DNA of 64,000 nt from Halodesulfovibrio spirochaetisodalis (lineage in GTDB: Bacteria > Desulfobacterota > Desulfovibrionia > Desulfovibrionales > Desulfovibrionaceae): assembly GCF_001672295.1 (NCBI RefSeq), contig NZ_JXMS01000008.1, forward strand, positions 55,114-119,113, given 5' to 3'. Positions within the stretch are counted from its first letter, which is position 1, and the number at the start of each line of letters is the position of its first letter. A program made the translations under genes and the position numbers. Below, piece by piece: positions 55,895 to 64,000 of this stretch. The notes under the pieces are model-generated. The model saw only the letters and a list, made by a program, of their open reading frames with translations, was not told where the DNA came from and ran no database searches.

Positions 55895-57832
55895 CTATTC
55901 ATATCGCAAAGCAGTAACCGGTTGTAATTTGGACGCTCGGATAGCCGGTATTATTCCTGAAATAAAACCTATGACCGTAGCGCAAGCAAAAGCACAGGCA
56001 ATAATCCACACAGAATACGTCAAAGGTGAGCGCAACATCACTGTTGCATACAACGTATTTGCTCCAAAAGCAGAAATAACTCCCAGAGCACCACCGATAA
56101 AGCACAGCATAATCGCCTCGGTAAGAAACTGCATACATATTTGCTGCCGTCGAGCTCCAAGAGCCATACAAACCCCGATCTCTCTAGTTCGCTCTGCCAC
56201 GGATACAAACATTATATTCATTACGCCCACTCCACCCACCAGCAAGGATACAAACGAAATGCATTGCATTAATAAAGATAACGTATTGGCTGAGCGCCTC
56301 ACTGTTTTCTGAAGCTGATCAGAATTAAAAATAAAAAAGTCTTTTTTCATACCATGCGCACGCACAAGCAATGAAGTTATCTGCTTTTCTGCAGACTGGG
56401 CAGCAACATCCGGTTTCAACTGCACGGTCATGAATGATATTGGAGCTGTTCCTGTAATTTTATGCTGCATGGTTGAATGCGGAACCCAAACCATAAGAGA
56501 ATCCGAAGCAAGAAAAGGAGTTCTCTGTTCTTGAGCAACGCCAATAATGCGTAACGGCACTCCGGCAAAAAAGAGAACATGCCCAACGATTTTTTCATTA
56601 AAAGGAAATAGCACTTTTCTTGCTTCGGCTCCAATAATCACAACCGATGCTGAACCTGCAACCTCTTTGCCTGTAAATAGTCTTCCTGTTTCTAAATTAA
56701 TTTTCTGCGCCTCAAAGTAGGATGTATTAACACCGATTATTTCTCCGCCAGCTTCATACCCACGACTGACCAACCTGCCAGTCTGCTTCATAACCGGTGA
56801 GACGCCCAAGACATAGTTTTGTCGAGATAATCTTTGCGAATCCCGAAGTGTCAAACAATTCTTCTGCCAATGCTTCAGGCTTCCGAATCCTTCACCGGGA
56901 AAAATTGTCAGAACATTACTACCTAGATTTTGTAAATCCTCTACAATTTGCTTCTCTGACGCCTCTCCTAAAGCCATCACAAAAACAAAAGAAGCAATTC
57001 CAATCAAAATACTGAGGCAGGTTAATATGGAGCGTATCCGATGAGCCTTAATTGCCCGCAGCGCCATCATGTAGACCTCAAAAACGAAATGTCGCCAATG
57101 AACCATTGAAGAAAAAACAGATCTACCGGCTGCAGAACGCTCTCTTGCTTCTGCATGCGTTTGTTCTTCAACTATCTTACCATCTGATATCTGTATTACC
57201 CTGTCCGCGCTTTGAGCGAGCACAGTATCATGAGTAACCAGAACCACTGTACGCCCTTGCTTATTCAAGGAGCGAAGTGTCTCAATTACACGAGCGCCAT
57301 TTTTTGAATCAAGCGCGCCTGTAGGCTCATCAGCCAAAATAATCTTTGCACCATTGAATAAGGCTCTGGCTATACACACCCGCTGTTGTTGTCCGCCCGA
57401 AAGCTCATGAGGACTACTCTGGCTTTTTTCTAACACCCCTAACTGTGAAAGTAGCTCGCTACTGAGTGCTCTCCGTTTAGCGCGTGGCATTCCGCTGTAT
57501 ACGCCGGGCAACGAAACATTGTCTTGTACCGACAATGCATCCAGTAATAAGTACTGCTGGAAAATAAACCCGAAACTTGTGCTCCGCACTGCAGCTTGCT
57601 CAGCTGAAGTAAGAGAAAAGATGTCCCTGTCACCCAGTAGATACGAACCAGAATCCGGCACATCCAGGCACCCCAATAAATTCAATAAGGATGATTTTCC
57701 TGAACCAGACTGCCCAATAATAGCAATAAACTCTCCATCTTCAATATCCAGAGATATATTCTGTAAGATAGGAATCTTTTCTCCGCCAGATTCAACTACT
57801 TTTGTCACGTTGCGTAACGAAATGATCGGCAT
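55895..57832 (-). CDS. MacB-like ABC transporter (ATPase fused to FtsX-type permease)
   Basis: A 645-residue MacB-type protein. The N-terminal ABC domain has [35 protein letters not shown] and ILADEPTGALD. Then TM1 (ILTCLSILIGIASFVFVMAL), a large periplasmic domain (about 300-510), and three C-terminal TMs with VGGVGVMNIMFVSVAERTREIG and MCMALGARRQQI of the FtsX family. MacB is a mechanotransmission ATPase driving a periplasmic adaptor and outer-membrane channel rather than a lipid-bilayer pump. It is the last gene of the peptide operon, 17 bases after the adaptor, and is a likely exporter of the mature peptide from the periplasm across the outer membrane. Confidence 0.92.
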   Translation of the reverse strand: MPIISLRNVTKVVESGGEKIPILQNISLDIEDGEFIAIIGQSGSGKSSLLNLLGCLDVPDSGSYLLGDRDIFSLTSAEQAAVRSTSFGFIFQQYLLLDALSVQDNVSLPGVYSGMPRAKRRALSSELLSQLGVLEKSQSSPHELSGGQQQRVCIARALFNGAKIILADEPTGALDSKNGARVIETLRSLNKQGRTVVLVTHDTVLAQSADRVIQISDGKIVEEQTHAEARERSAAGRSVFSSMVHWRHFVFEVYMMALRAIKAHRIRSILTCLSILIGIASFVFVMALGEASEKQIVEDLQNLGSNVLTIFPGEGFGSLKHWQKNCLTLRDSQRLSRQNYVLGVSPVMKQTGRLVSRGYEAGGEIIGVNTSYFEAQKINLETGRLFTGKEVAGSASVVIIGAEARKVLFPFNEKIVGHVLFFAGVPLRIIGVAQEQRTPFLASDSLMVWVPHSTMQHKITGTAPISFMTVQLKPDVAAQSAEKQITSLLVRAHGMKKDFFIFNSDQLQKTVRRSANTLSLLMQCISFVSLLVGGVGVMNIMFVSVAERTREIGVCMALGARRQQICMQFLTEAIMLCFIGGALGVISAFGANTLYATVMLRSPLTYSVWIIACAFACATVIGFISGIIPAIRASKLQPVTALRYE

Positions 57833-57849
57833 AAGATTCTCACGTGCAA

Positions 57850-59055
57850 CTAAAAAGAAAAGGGGGTGGGTAACGATTCGTCAGGAATACTCTGCGAGAC
57901 CACAATTGCATCCCCTTCAGAAACATTCGAGAGCACTTCCACAACCATTTCATTTGCTACCCCAGTCTGTATTTCCTTTTTTACAGGAATTCCGTTCTCA
58001 AGAATTCTCAAAAAGCTTTTACCTCTTTCGTACGCCACAGCATCCAGCGGAACTTTAATGACACCATTAACTGTTGCAATACAGATACTATGTTTTGTCG
58101 TCATACCAAGCTTCAACTTTCCATCTATATTTTCAACAAACAGCCGTGCATAATAATAAACCGCATTACCATTCGAAGCTTTTTTTTGCGGTTGCGTTTC
58201 ACTCACATCTGTTGGAGCAGGATCAATTGAACGCACATATGCAATGGTGAACGGCTCTGCATCTGATATTGTTGAAACAGTCACAGGCGCTCCCGGTCGA
58301 ACTCGTGCAATGTCTGCTTCAGATATTTTTAGTTTAATTTCCATCTGCGCTAAATCAGCAAGCTGGACAATTGTCGGAGTCTGCTGAGCTGCATTCACAG
58401 TTTGTCCTGCCTTTACGGGCATGGAGACAACAGTTCCGGAAATAGGAGCAGTTATCCTTGTATACGCCACATCATCTTCAGCCTTTTTCACTGAAATTTG
58501 GGTTTGTCGTATTACAGCACGCAACTCAGCTATTTTAGCATGCGCGCGCGCCACAGCATTCTGTGCTTTTTGATATTGCTCGGTTGATGTCGCATCTTGA
58601 TTCAGCAGTTGAATCTGTCGAGTATAATTCTGCTTCGCCTCTATTAAGGACACCTCACTGGCTGTAAGCTGTGCCGTATACTTGTCCAGCATTGCCTTTT
58701 GTATCTCCAGTGCGTTTCGCTGAGGTGTCGAATCTATTTCAGCCAGCATGTCACCACGCCTTACGGCCTGTCCTAACACAACATAGATTTTTTTTATCTG
58801 CCCCGAAACTTGAGCACCGACAGTTACCAGCTCAGCCGCAGTCACTTCTCCAGTGCAAACTATTTGCTGCTCTATGCTTCCTCTCACTGCTGGTTCGGTG
58901 ATATACTGAATACCGGCACTGCGGTAGCTTTCCTGTGAATATCCATAGGTACTGCACACAATACCCACAATGAATACTAAAAGTAATACGATGCGTGAAA
59001 ACACTGCTCTTTTCCAAGGTCGCCATGCAAAAATTCTATCAGTCACTATTTTCAT
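57850..59055 (-). CDS. MacA/HlyD-type periplasmic adaptor
   Basis: A 401-residue membrane-fusion protein: an N-terminal anchor (VLLLVFIVGIVCSTYGY), lipoyl halves (VTVGAQVSGQIKKIYVVLGQ; YTRITAPISGTVVSMPVKAG) and a long hairpin (about 100-200), with the Gln-rich tip typical of MacA. It should form the tunnel linking the MacB-like ABC protein to a TolC-like channel. It sits between the inner-membrane exporter and the MacB-like gene, with 11- and 17-base gaps. The SD is weak, which suggests coupled translation. Confidence 0.9.
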   Translation of the reverse strand: MKIVTDRIFAWRPWKRAVFSRIVLLLVFIVGIVCSTYGYSQESYRSAGIQYITEPAVRGSIEQQIVCTGEVTAAELVTVGAQVSGQIKKIYVVLGQAVRRGDMLAEIDSTPQRNALEIQKAMLDKYTAQLTASEVSLIEAKQNYTRQIQLLNQDATSTEQYQKAQNAVARAHAKIAELRAVIRQTQISVKKAEDDVAYTRITAPISGTVVSMPVKAGQTVNAAQQTPTIVQLADLAQMEIKLKISEADIARVRPGAPVTVSTISDAEPFTIAYVRSIDPAPTDVSETQPQKKASNGNAVYYYARLFVENIDGKLKLGMTTKHSICIATVNGVIKVPLDAVAYERGKSFLRILENGIPVKKEIQTGVANEMVVEVLSNVSEGDAIVVSQSIPDESLPTPFSF

Positions 59056-59066
59056 CCCAATGCCCG

Positions 59067-60767
59067 CTAGCCTGCAGCGACAAAAGATCCGGTTTCGGCC
59101 ACAGTAGTGGCTTCGTATGACTGATGCATCCGAACCTTACAATCACGTCCTACTTCCAGTATGTAATCAAAATGGGTAAGCAACTTCATATCATGCACTA
59201 TCATTATGACCGTTTTATCTTTCAATTCATCATGTAGTACCCCAAACAGATTACGAGCAGCTTCTGAATCCATATTTGAAGTTATCTCATCAAATAAAAA
59301 CCATTCAGTATTGCGAAGTAGCGCCCGAGCAAAAAGAATCTTTTGACGTTGCCCGCTAGATATCTGTTTTCCATTCTCTCCAACAATATCATCAAAAGCT
59401 AAGTCTCTGAGCCCAGCACGCGCCAGAGCATCATTTATATTCTTTGCCTCGCACAAACTGCCCATGCATACATTTTCTTCAACAGTACGGTTTAATAAAA
59501 AGCTATCTTGCCCTACAGCAGCAAAGGCAGCTCTATACTTTTGCAAATCAAAGGATGCAGCAGTAATGCCGTTAATTAAAACTTGCCCTTCATCAGGGAC
59601 TGCCAAACGCTCTATCAACGTAAATAGTGTAGATTTACCAGAACCGTTTGCTCCTATGACAGCTACCTTATCTCCCTTTTGAACAACAAAATTAGCCTTA
59701 TTCAAGACCCTGTTCTCTCCATATGAAAAGGAAACATTCTTGAATTCAACACTGTTAATTTGTTCTACCGGTGCACTGCCTGAAAACTCTTGAGCCTGTC
59801 TGGTGTGATCTAACAATTGAAAATAACGAGTTGCTGACGGAATGATACCGGAAAACATGAACTTAAGATTCAACGTAGCGGAAATAGGTTCCAACACTTG
59901 CATGCTGTAACTAATAAAAGCAAACAGGCTGCCAAGAGTCAGCGTTTTATCAAGAATGAAGTACGCCCCTACCAGCAGTAACAAGACTTCCATACTGTGC
60001 ATCAAAAAAACTTCTGAACACAGATTCATGCTTTGCAAGATATTCAATTGACGTTGAGAGTCTGCAACGCCAAAGACATGCCCAGCAACCTCTTGTTGCA
60101 TTTTTTTTTGAAGACCGAATAACCTGACATCTCGTATCGCGTTAAGGGCATCACCAAACCAATGACCAAACACTGTGTTTTTTTCCAACAACTGCCCCAT
60201 CTTCTTTTCACGCTGATCAGAAAAAAAACGTACCGTGAAGTACTTGAGAGGAAAAAACAAAAAAACAAGCAGTGAAAGGCGATAGTCAATAATGAACAAG
60301 CCTGCGATTCCTCCTAAGCACGAGACCAGTTGAGTTATTACAAAGAACACAGTGTTATCACATACTTTGTTGATATTCCCGATATCAACATTCAAATCAT
60401 TCAGCAGTTCTGCGCTATTTCTATCTTTAAAGTATGCAATATCAACAAGAAGATAACTGTTAAAAACATTTTCAACTAAGCTCTGATGCACCCCCGATGC
60501 AATGTCAGCACGCAAAAACTCCTTCAATACCTCCGCTATAGAGCTCACCAAAAATACGCCAAACATAGCCGCAACAATCATTACGACAGTATTGAAATTA
60601 TGTTTCATCACCCCTTCATCAATGAGTATCTTATTTAGCAAAGGATAACTTATTGACGCAGCAGTAAAAATTAAAAGACAAAATAAAATGCAGGCTATCT
60701 TTTTTTTATATGGAACAAATAACTTCAGTAATTGTATAAATATTTTGTTTTGATTTTTTATAAACAT
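59067..60767 (-). CDS. ABC exporter, fused membrane and ATPase domains, no peptidase domain
   Basis: A 566-residue half-transporter: six TM helices over about 300 residues, then an ABC domain with GANGSGKSTLFTLIERLA, SSGQRQKILFARALL and WFLFDEITSNMD. There is no N-terminal C39 peptidase, so it does not itself cut the leader. Homodimers of this type export peptides or lipids across the inner membrane. GGAG is 10 bases before ATG 60767; TTG 60773 is an alternative and the ORF to 60812 is unsupported. It follows the acyl-carrier-related gene, and the context says it moves the modified peptide. Confidence 0.9.
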   Translation of the reverse strand: MFIKNQNKIFIQLLKLFVPYKKKIACILFCLLIFTAASISYPLLNKILIDEGVMKHNFNTVVMIVAAMFGVFLVSSIAEVLKEFLRADIASGVHQSLVENVFNSYLLVDIAYFKDRNSAELLNDLNVDIGNINKVCDNTVFFVITQLVSCLGGIAGLFIIDYRLSLLVFLFFPLKYFTVRFFSDQREKKMGQLLEKNTVFGHWFGDALNAIRDVRLFGLQKKMQQEVAGHVFGVADSQRQLNILQSMNLCSEVFLMHSMEVLLLLVGAYFILDKTLTLGSLFAFISYSMQVLEPISATLNLKFMFSGIIPSATRYFQLLDHTRQAQEFSGSAPVEQINSVEFKNVSFSYGENRVLNKANFVVQKGDKVAVIGANGSGKSTLFTLIERLAVPDEGQVLINGITAASFDLQKYRAAFAAVGQDSFLLNRTVEENVCMGSLCEAKNINDALARAGLRDLAFDDIVGENGKQISSGQRQKILFARALLRNTEWFLFDEITSNMDSEAARNLFGVLHDELKDKTVIMIVHDMKLLTHFDYILEVGRDCKVRMHQSYEATTVAETGSFVAAG

Positions 60768-60866
60768 ATACAATAATCTCCAAACAGTACCAGAATGCAG
60801 TGCCATATACACCGCTGATGCCTATCAGCACTGCATTCATCATTAAAAGCACATGTAAATACACTG

Positions 60867-61124
60867 CTATGGCAGCTTATTTCTGATTATTTCTGAAAGC
60901 CCATCGAGTGTATAAAATTTTTTGCTTTGAATATCTGGAGTAAGGGAGATGGAATATTTTTTTTCCAGTTCAAAAAAGATGTACACTACATCACTGGCAC
61001 ATAGCTGCACGCTCTTTCCAAAAAAATTATCCTTCTCAAAACCGTTTTTAATTAAATCAATACCAAATTTATCTTCAAACAATGCATTGATCACGTTTCG
61101 AATATTCTGGAATCTACTTTCCAT
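60867..61124 (-). CDS. Acyl-carrier-related small protein of a peptide maturation system
   Basis: An 85-residue protein with the acyl-carrier-protein fold pattern, like the TIGR04069-type 'peptide maturation system acyl carrier-related protein'. The second helix reads SDVVYIFFELEKKYSISLTP, matching the ACP helix after the D-S-L motif; but the three positions of that motif read C-A-S, so the phosphopantetheine Ser is replaced by Ala (a Ser stands one place on). It may hold no cofactor and act as a docking protein. It lies 20 bases after the TIGR04066-like gene and 100 before the exporter. Confidence 0.72.
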   Translation of the reverse strand: MESRFQNIRNVINALFEDKFGIDLIKNGFEKDNFFGKSVQLCASDVVYIFFELEKKYSISLTPDIQSKKFYTLDGLSEIIRNKLP

Positions 61125-61144
61125 AGCGTACCATCTCCTGTTTG

Positions 61145-62257
61145 CTACAATGTCATTGTATCTGCATATGAGGCCAGTTGGTCGATAACGTCAGTAAATA
61201 GTTTTTCCCGCTCTAGACGACTTACAACAGGAGTAGCAACATGAGGGAACGTTCTTGAAGCAAGTGCTGCTTCATCAAGGAGTAACATAGGAAGATCCTC
61301 ATCCTGTTCCTGCCCCGAGAAGGTTGTCGCTATATTGTCAACTACGTAACCTGTAGTCTCAATGCTGAACTTTGCATTCAACAGCGGGGTCAGGTTATCA
61401 AAGTACTCTGCAGAGTATTCAGCACAAAGGGTGCAGACGATACTTGCATCCGGTGTAATCCCTTGAGTAATTTCAAACGCAGTTATTCCAAATCGATTTG
61501 TGATTCGGTTTGTTGTGGGCAACATCCCCCCGGGAACACCTATAAGAATAACATCAGGAGACTCTCGAAGCTCTATCTGCTTTACATAATTATTGAAAAG
61601 AATAATCTTTTCCTCTTCAGTAAACTCCTTGCTGAACATAAAACCCGGTGCAGAATGAGCACCAAGAAGTTCGCCGTACTCACGGGATGTAATGAGCGAT
61701 ACCGAGTAGCCCTGTGAGACTAAATAATCTTCAAACGCAAGCTGAGTTGCAAATTTACTCACCAACTCAATCAACCCAAAGATCATGACCACAGGGGCAT
61801 GAATATCGTGCAGGGCAATAGTATTTTCGACCGCGTGCTTTGCCAGTCTGACATGGTCAGCCCGTTTATTTGCAATCTCAAAGCGTACCGAATTGATATC
61901 GGCTAACTCTGAAAGCATCTGGATCTCTTCGTCTGTCAACTCTACTGTGCAGACAATATGTTTTCCTTGTTCTATGGCCAGCCTCATACAAGGAAGCAGA
62001 TGTTCTTCTTTAGATAGCGGCAAATCTGACTGTGCTACCAATACGGTTTCACACTCTGAAAGAGCTGCTTCAAAGTCATCCGTCACTATGATTCCCACAG
62101 GAGTGGCCAAACCGGCTGCACCGGCATCCTTTCCACTCAATCCCCATCCAGACGGTGACACAAGAGAGCAAAATTCGTACTTCTCTACTTTGTCAGCAAA
62201 CTGAAGTACTGGAAGAAATTGGCGATCATAAGGATATACAAGTGTTTTCTGTCTCAT
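61145..62257 (-). CDS. Peptide maturation system protein, TIGR04066-like
   Basis: A 370-residue cytoplasmic protein without membrane segments, resembling TIGR04066, an accessory family found with CcpM-type radical SAM enzymes in clostridial peptide clusters. The N-terminus (TLVYPYDRQFLPVLQF) is followed near residue 150 by VVMIFGLIELVSKFATQLAF, which looks like a degenerate nucleotide-binding loop, and by SREYGELLGAHSAPGFM. ILIGVPGGMLPTTNRITNRFG near residue 255 is also distinctive. The role is unknown; it may be a second maturation enzyme or a chaperone of the precursor. It starts 3 bases after the ccpM-like stop. Family call is from memory of its motifs. Confidence 0.7.
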   Translation of the reverse strand: MRQKTLVYPYDRQFLPVLQFADKVEKYEFCSLVSPSGWGLSGKDAGAAGLATPVGIIVTDDFEAALSECETVLVAQSDLPLSKEEHLLPCMRLAIEQGKHIVCTVELTDEEIQMLSELADINSVRFEIANKRADHVRLAKHAVENTIALHDIHAPVVMIFGLIELVSKFATQLAFEDYLVSQGYSVSLITSREYGELLGAHSAPGFMFSKEFTEEEKIILFNNYVKQIELRESPDVILIGVPGGMLPTTNRITNRFGITAFEITQGITPDASIVCTLCAEYSAEYFDNLTPLLNAKFSIETTGYVVDNIATTFSGQEQDEDLPMLLLDEAALASRTFPHVATPVVSRLEREKLFTDVIDQLASYADTMTL

Positions 62258-62260
62258 TAC

Positions 62261-63700
62261 CTACCCCCAAGCCTGCAATGACGGTGTTTCATTTTCAAAA
62301 ACATATCCATATTCCAGCAACGTGCAGTAGTCGCGTAACATCTCATCTGTCAGGTGTTTCACATTGCGACATTCCTCAAGCCGCTTTTTGGAAGAAAGAG
62401 AATCTATATCATCTGCGATAGCAACACACTGGTGACAATGCACAAACGCCCAGCACTGCCTACAGGCACTCTGCGTTAACAGACCGATATTCAAAAGTTT
62501 TGAAACTTGCTGAATATCAAACCCGCTATCAATATGCCCAATACAGGTATTTTTTGAGGTTTCACTTACCCTTTCACACGGATAAAGCTCACCATCTACA
62601 TTAAGAAAAAGTTTTGTGGCTCCGGGCACACATGGCCCTCCGGGGTGGGAAATGGAAGGAAGTGATTGATAATGCTGGCGCAAGGAATACATACGAGTCT
62701 GTATTTGTTCAAATTTCTCCAATAAAATTGTCGAAATCTTTTCCCCGTCATTTTTTCCTAACTTATAGAGCAACAGCAAAAATTTTGAGGTTTCTTCATC
62801 AATAAAGAAGCTTTCTGGAACTATTATTTCATCTTTTTTGTACTGAACGGATAGGAGACTTGCTGTAACTTGAGCACCTTCTAACTCTGCACTTGTTACA
62901 AAAAAATTATTCGAACAAGAGTTGCCTTGAGTAGGATCAATTACTGCATTGAAAATAATGCGGCTATACAATTCGGGGGACTCTCTTTTTATTTTTTGCA
63001 ATCCTTCCATGATTGCATCAAAAGTACCCTTGCCTGTTGCTGCGAATACTCTATTTCGGTCATGAATATCTTTTGAACCATCAAGGCTAATCATGACAGA
63101 AAAATCGTTTTCTAATAAAAATTCTATATTTTCATCAGTAAAAAGAGTGCCGTTTGTTGTAACATTAAAAGACAACGCTTTTCCTGCAGCCCTCTCTTTA
63201 GCGTATCTGACGATTTTTTTCATCAAACCAAAGGCTAACAAAGGTTCTCCCCCATAAAAGCCAATTGGAATCCTCGAAAGATCAGCGGAGCGCTCCAGCA
63301 CAAAATCTATGCCTTTCTTTGCCATTTCAAAAGACATCTGTTTTCCGCTATGCTCTCTACTCTGATAGTTACCTGAATATACGCAATACTTACAACGAAG
63401 ATTACATTGCTGTGTAACTTGAAGGGTAATCCCCTCCACTCTACGCTCAAGAATTTCACTCAGTATTGTAGTATAGTGATGTTCTATGCGTTGGACTGGG
63501 GATTGGCATAGATATCCATCCGAATGCAACTTCACCAATCTTTGTTTATCAGCTTCAGTCAATACTGCTTCATTTTTATCTTTGAAAAAGTAGTAAATAC
63601 TATTGGAAACCTTCACGATGCTATTTCTATTACCATCAAACAAATAACACTGTTGAGGTGTGCGGAAAGGATGCACCATTGCTTTCAAAATATTCTGCAT
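62261..63700 (-). CDS. Radical SAM/SPASM peptide maturase, CcpM-like
   Basis: A 479-residue enzyme. Cys99, Cys103 and Cys106 in CNLRCKYC bind the SAM-cleaving 4Fe-4S cluster, and GFYGGEPLLAF (GGEP at 150-153) is the SAM motif. A SPASM-type C-terminus carries further Cys: GGPCVPG, GELYPCERV, NTCIGHI, then SACRQCWAFVHCHQC and EECRNV, enough for two auxiliary clusters. The layout matches the 'Cys-rich peptide radical SAM maturase CcpM' family (TIGR04068). It should form a thioether or other crosslink in the precursor encoded 92 bases upstream. The N-terminal ~90 residues may recognise the leader. Its SD is weak. Confidence 0.85.
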   Translation of the reverse strand: MQNILKAMVHPFRTPQQCYLFDGNRNSIVKVSNSIYYFFKDKNEAVLTEADKQRLVKLHSDGYLCQSPVQRIEHHYTTILSEILERRVEGITLQVTQQCNLRCKYCVYSGNYQSREHSGKQMSFEMAKKGIDFVLERSADLSRIPIGFYGGEPLLAFGLMKKIVRYAKERAAGKALSFNVTTNGTLFTDENIEFLLENDFSVMISLDGSKDIHDRNRVFAATGKGTFDAIMEGLQKIKRESPELYSRIIFNAVIDPTQGNSCSNNFFVTSAELEGAQVTASLLSVQYKKDEIIVPESFFIDEETSKFLLLLYKLGKNDGEKISTILLEKFEQIQTRMYSLRQHYQSLPSISHPGGPCVPGATKLFLNVDGELYPCERVSETSKNTCIGHIDSGFDIQQVSKLLNIGLLTQSACRQCWAFVHCHQCVAIADDIDSLSSKKRLEECRNVKHLTDEMLRDYCTLLEYGYVFENETPSLQAWG

Positions 63701-63746
63701 AGAGAGTGCTCTTCTGTAAGAGTTAGAATCAGCTTTAAAACAAAAG

Positions 63747-63785
63747 AAAGGGTAGCTAAGACGAACAGCGTTTTAGCTACCCTTT
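63747..63785 (-). terminator. Terminator or attenuator between precursor and maturase genes
   Basis: A 13-bp stem, AAAGGGTAGCTAA with TTAGCTACCCTTT, has a 13-base loop and ends in T-rich sequence (TTCTTTTGTTTT) on the minus strand. It lies 8 bases after the precursor stop. Leaky termination here would make far more precursor than enzyme, a common RiPP arrangement. Confidence 0.75.
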
Positions 63786-63792
63786 GAACTAA

Positions 63793-63939
63793 TTAATGGT
63801 AGGTAGCAGAGCTACGCACTGAGTAAGTAGTTCTGTAACGGGAGTAGGCTACAAAGCAGTAGCAAGAAGAGCAGTAGCAAGAGCCGTATGCAGAAACAGT
63901 ACTATTCACCTTCTGATTTTTCTTAAAGAGCTTTTTCAT
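63793..63939 (-). CDS. Cys/Tyr-rich RiPP precursor peptide (48 residues)
   Basis: Read directly from the minus strand: leader MKKLFKKNQKVNSTVSAYGS, then CYCSSCYCFVAYSRYR, then TTYSVRSSATYH and TAA. It has four Cys (21, 23, 26, 28) in an eight-residue block and seven Tyr, while the basic leader has no Cys. AAAGGA stands 6 bases before the ATG, a good SD. The STVSAY segment before the first Cys resembles the NTVEAY segment I recall in Clo7bot/CLI_3235 peptides that accompany CcpM. It is the first visible gene of the maturation operon. No similar second precursor occurs in the 210 bases before the maturase. Cleavage site and modification are unknown. Confidence 0.82.
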   Translation of the reverse strand: MKKLFKKNQKVNSTVSAYGSCYCSSCYCFVAYSRYRTTYSVRSSATYH

Positions 63940-64000
63940 GTTTCATCCTTTTGTTTAATTTTTACTTGTTGAAACCGATTTCGACCTCACAATATAAGAC
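63940..64000 (-). promoter_or_regulatory. Upstream flank of the precursor gene (window edge)
   Basis: Sixty bases ahead of the precursor. The minus strand has TATATT near 63994 and a T/A-rich leader, but no convincing -35 remains inside the window, so the promoter is probably beyond the edge. Confidence 0.2.

Overview
The window looks like chromosome from a sulfate-reducing deltaproteobacterium of the Desulfovibrionales, most like Halodesulfovibrio or Desulfovibrio. This is inferred from gene content, gene order and moderate GC; no database search was possible. Most of the window is housekeeping DNA. Genes are tightly packed, many transcription units end in clear hairpin-plus-T terminators, and start sites usually have a good Shine-Dalgarno (SD) sequence.

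Layout. 1-3.5 kb: the end of a two-gene SUF Fe-S assembly operon (sufC, sufB-like), a small exported protein, a flavodoxin-fold reductase and a quinone-reductase-like enzyme. 3.5-6.8 kb: an NFACT/RqcH-like gene with dksA, then a tRNA cluster of four identical tRNA-Gly(GCC) genes and one tRNA-Cys(GCA) behind a strong sigma70-type promoter. 6.8-15 kb: a large TPR membrane protein with a CCHC zinc knuckle, moaE, a trehalose synthase fused to a maltokinase-like domain whose catalytic Asp residues are Asn, and a sodium symporter. 15-23 kb: a tRNA-thiolation PP-loop enzyme, recA, alaS, a small SnoaL-like exported protein and a dicarboxylate/amino-acid symporter. 23-29 kb: a phosphate unit (PhoB-like regulator, pstB, phoU), an RNase D-like exonuclease and a two-gene Fe-S redox module with a CRP-type site. 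28.7-33.8 kb: the classic rpmH-rnpA-yidD-yidC-khpB-mnmE run. 34-49 kb: a FlgO-like/lipoprotein pair, groESL, uup, yajQ, a DEAD-box helicase, a periplasmic MsrA, a NYN-LOTUS protein and uvrA.

49.4-64 kb is accessory and is the most interesting part. Everything is on the minus strand. Reading with transcription, it starts at the right edge with a 48-residue Cys/Tyr-rich precursor peptide too short for ordinary ORF calling. A terminator-like hairpin follows, then a SPASM radical SAM enzyme resembling CcpM, a protein of the TIGR04066 peptide-maturation type, an acyl-carrier-related small protein, an ABC exporter, a MacA-like adaptor and a MacB-like ABC permease. After a terminator comes a second unit: RND adaptor, RND pump, response regulator and sensor kinase. 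I read this as a complete RiPP system of a kind described mainly from Clostridia, here adapted to a Gram-negative envelope with tripartite export. The precursor, maturase, accessory proteins and exporters are all visible; the product, its modification and its target are not.
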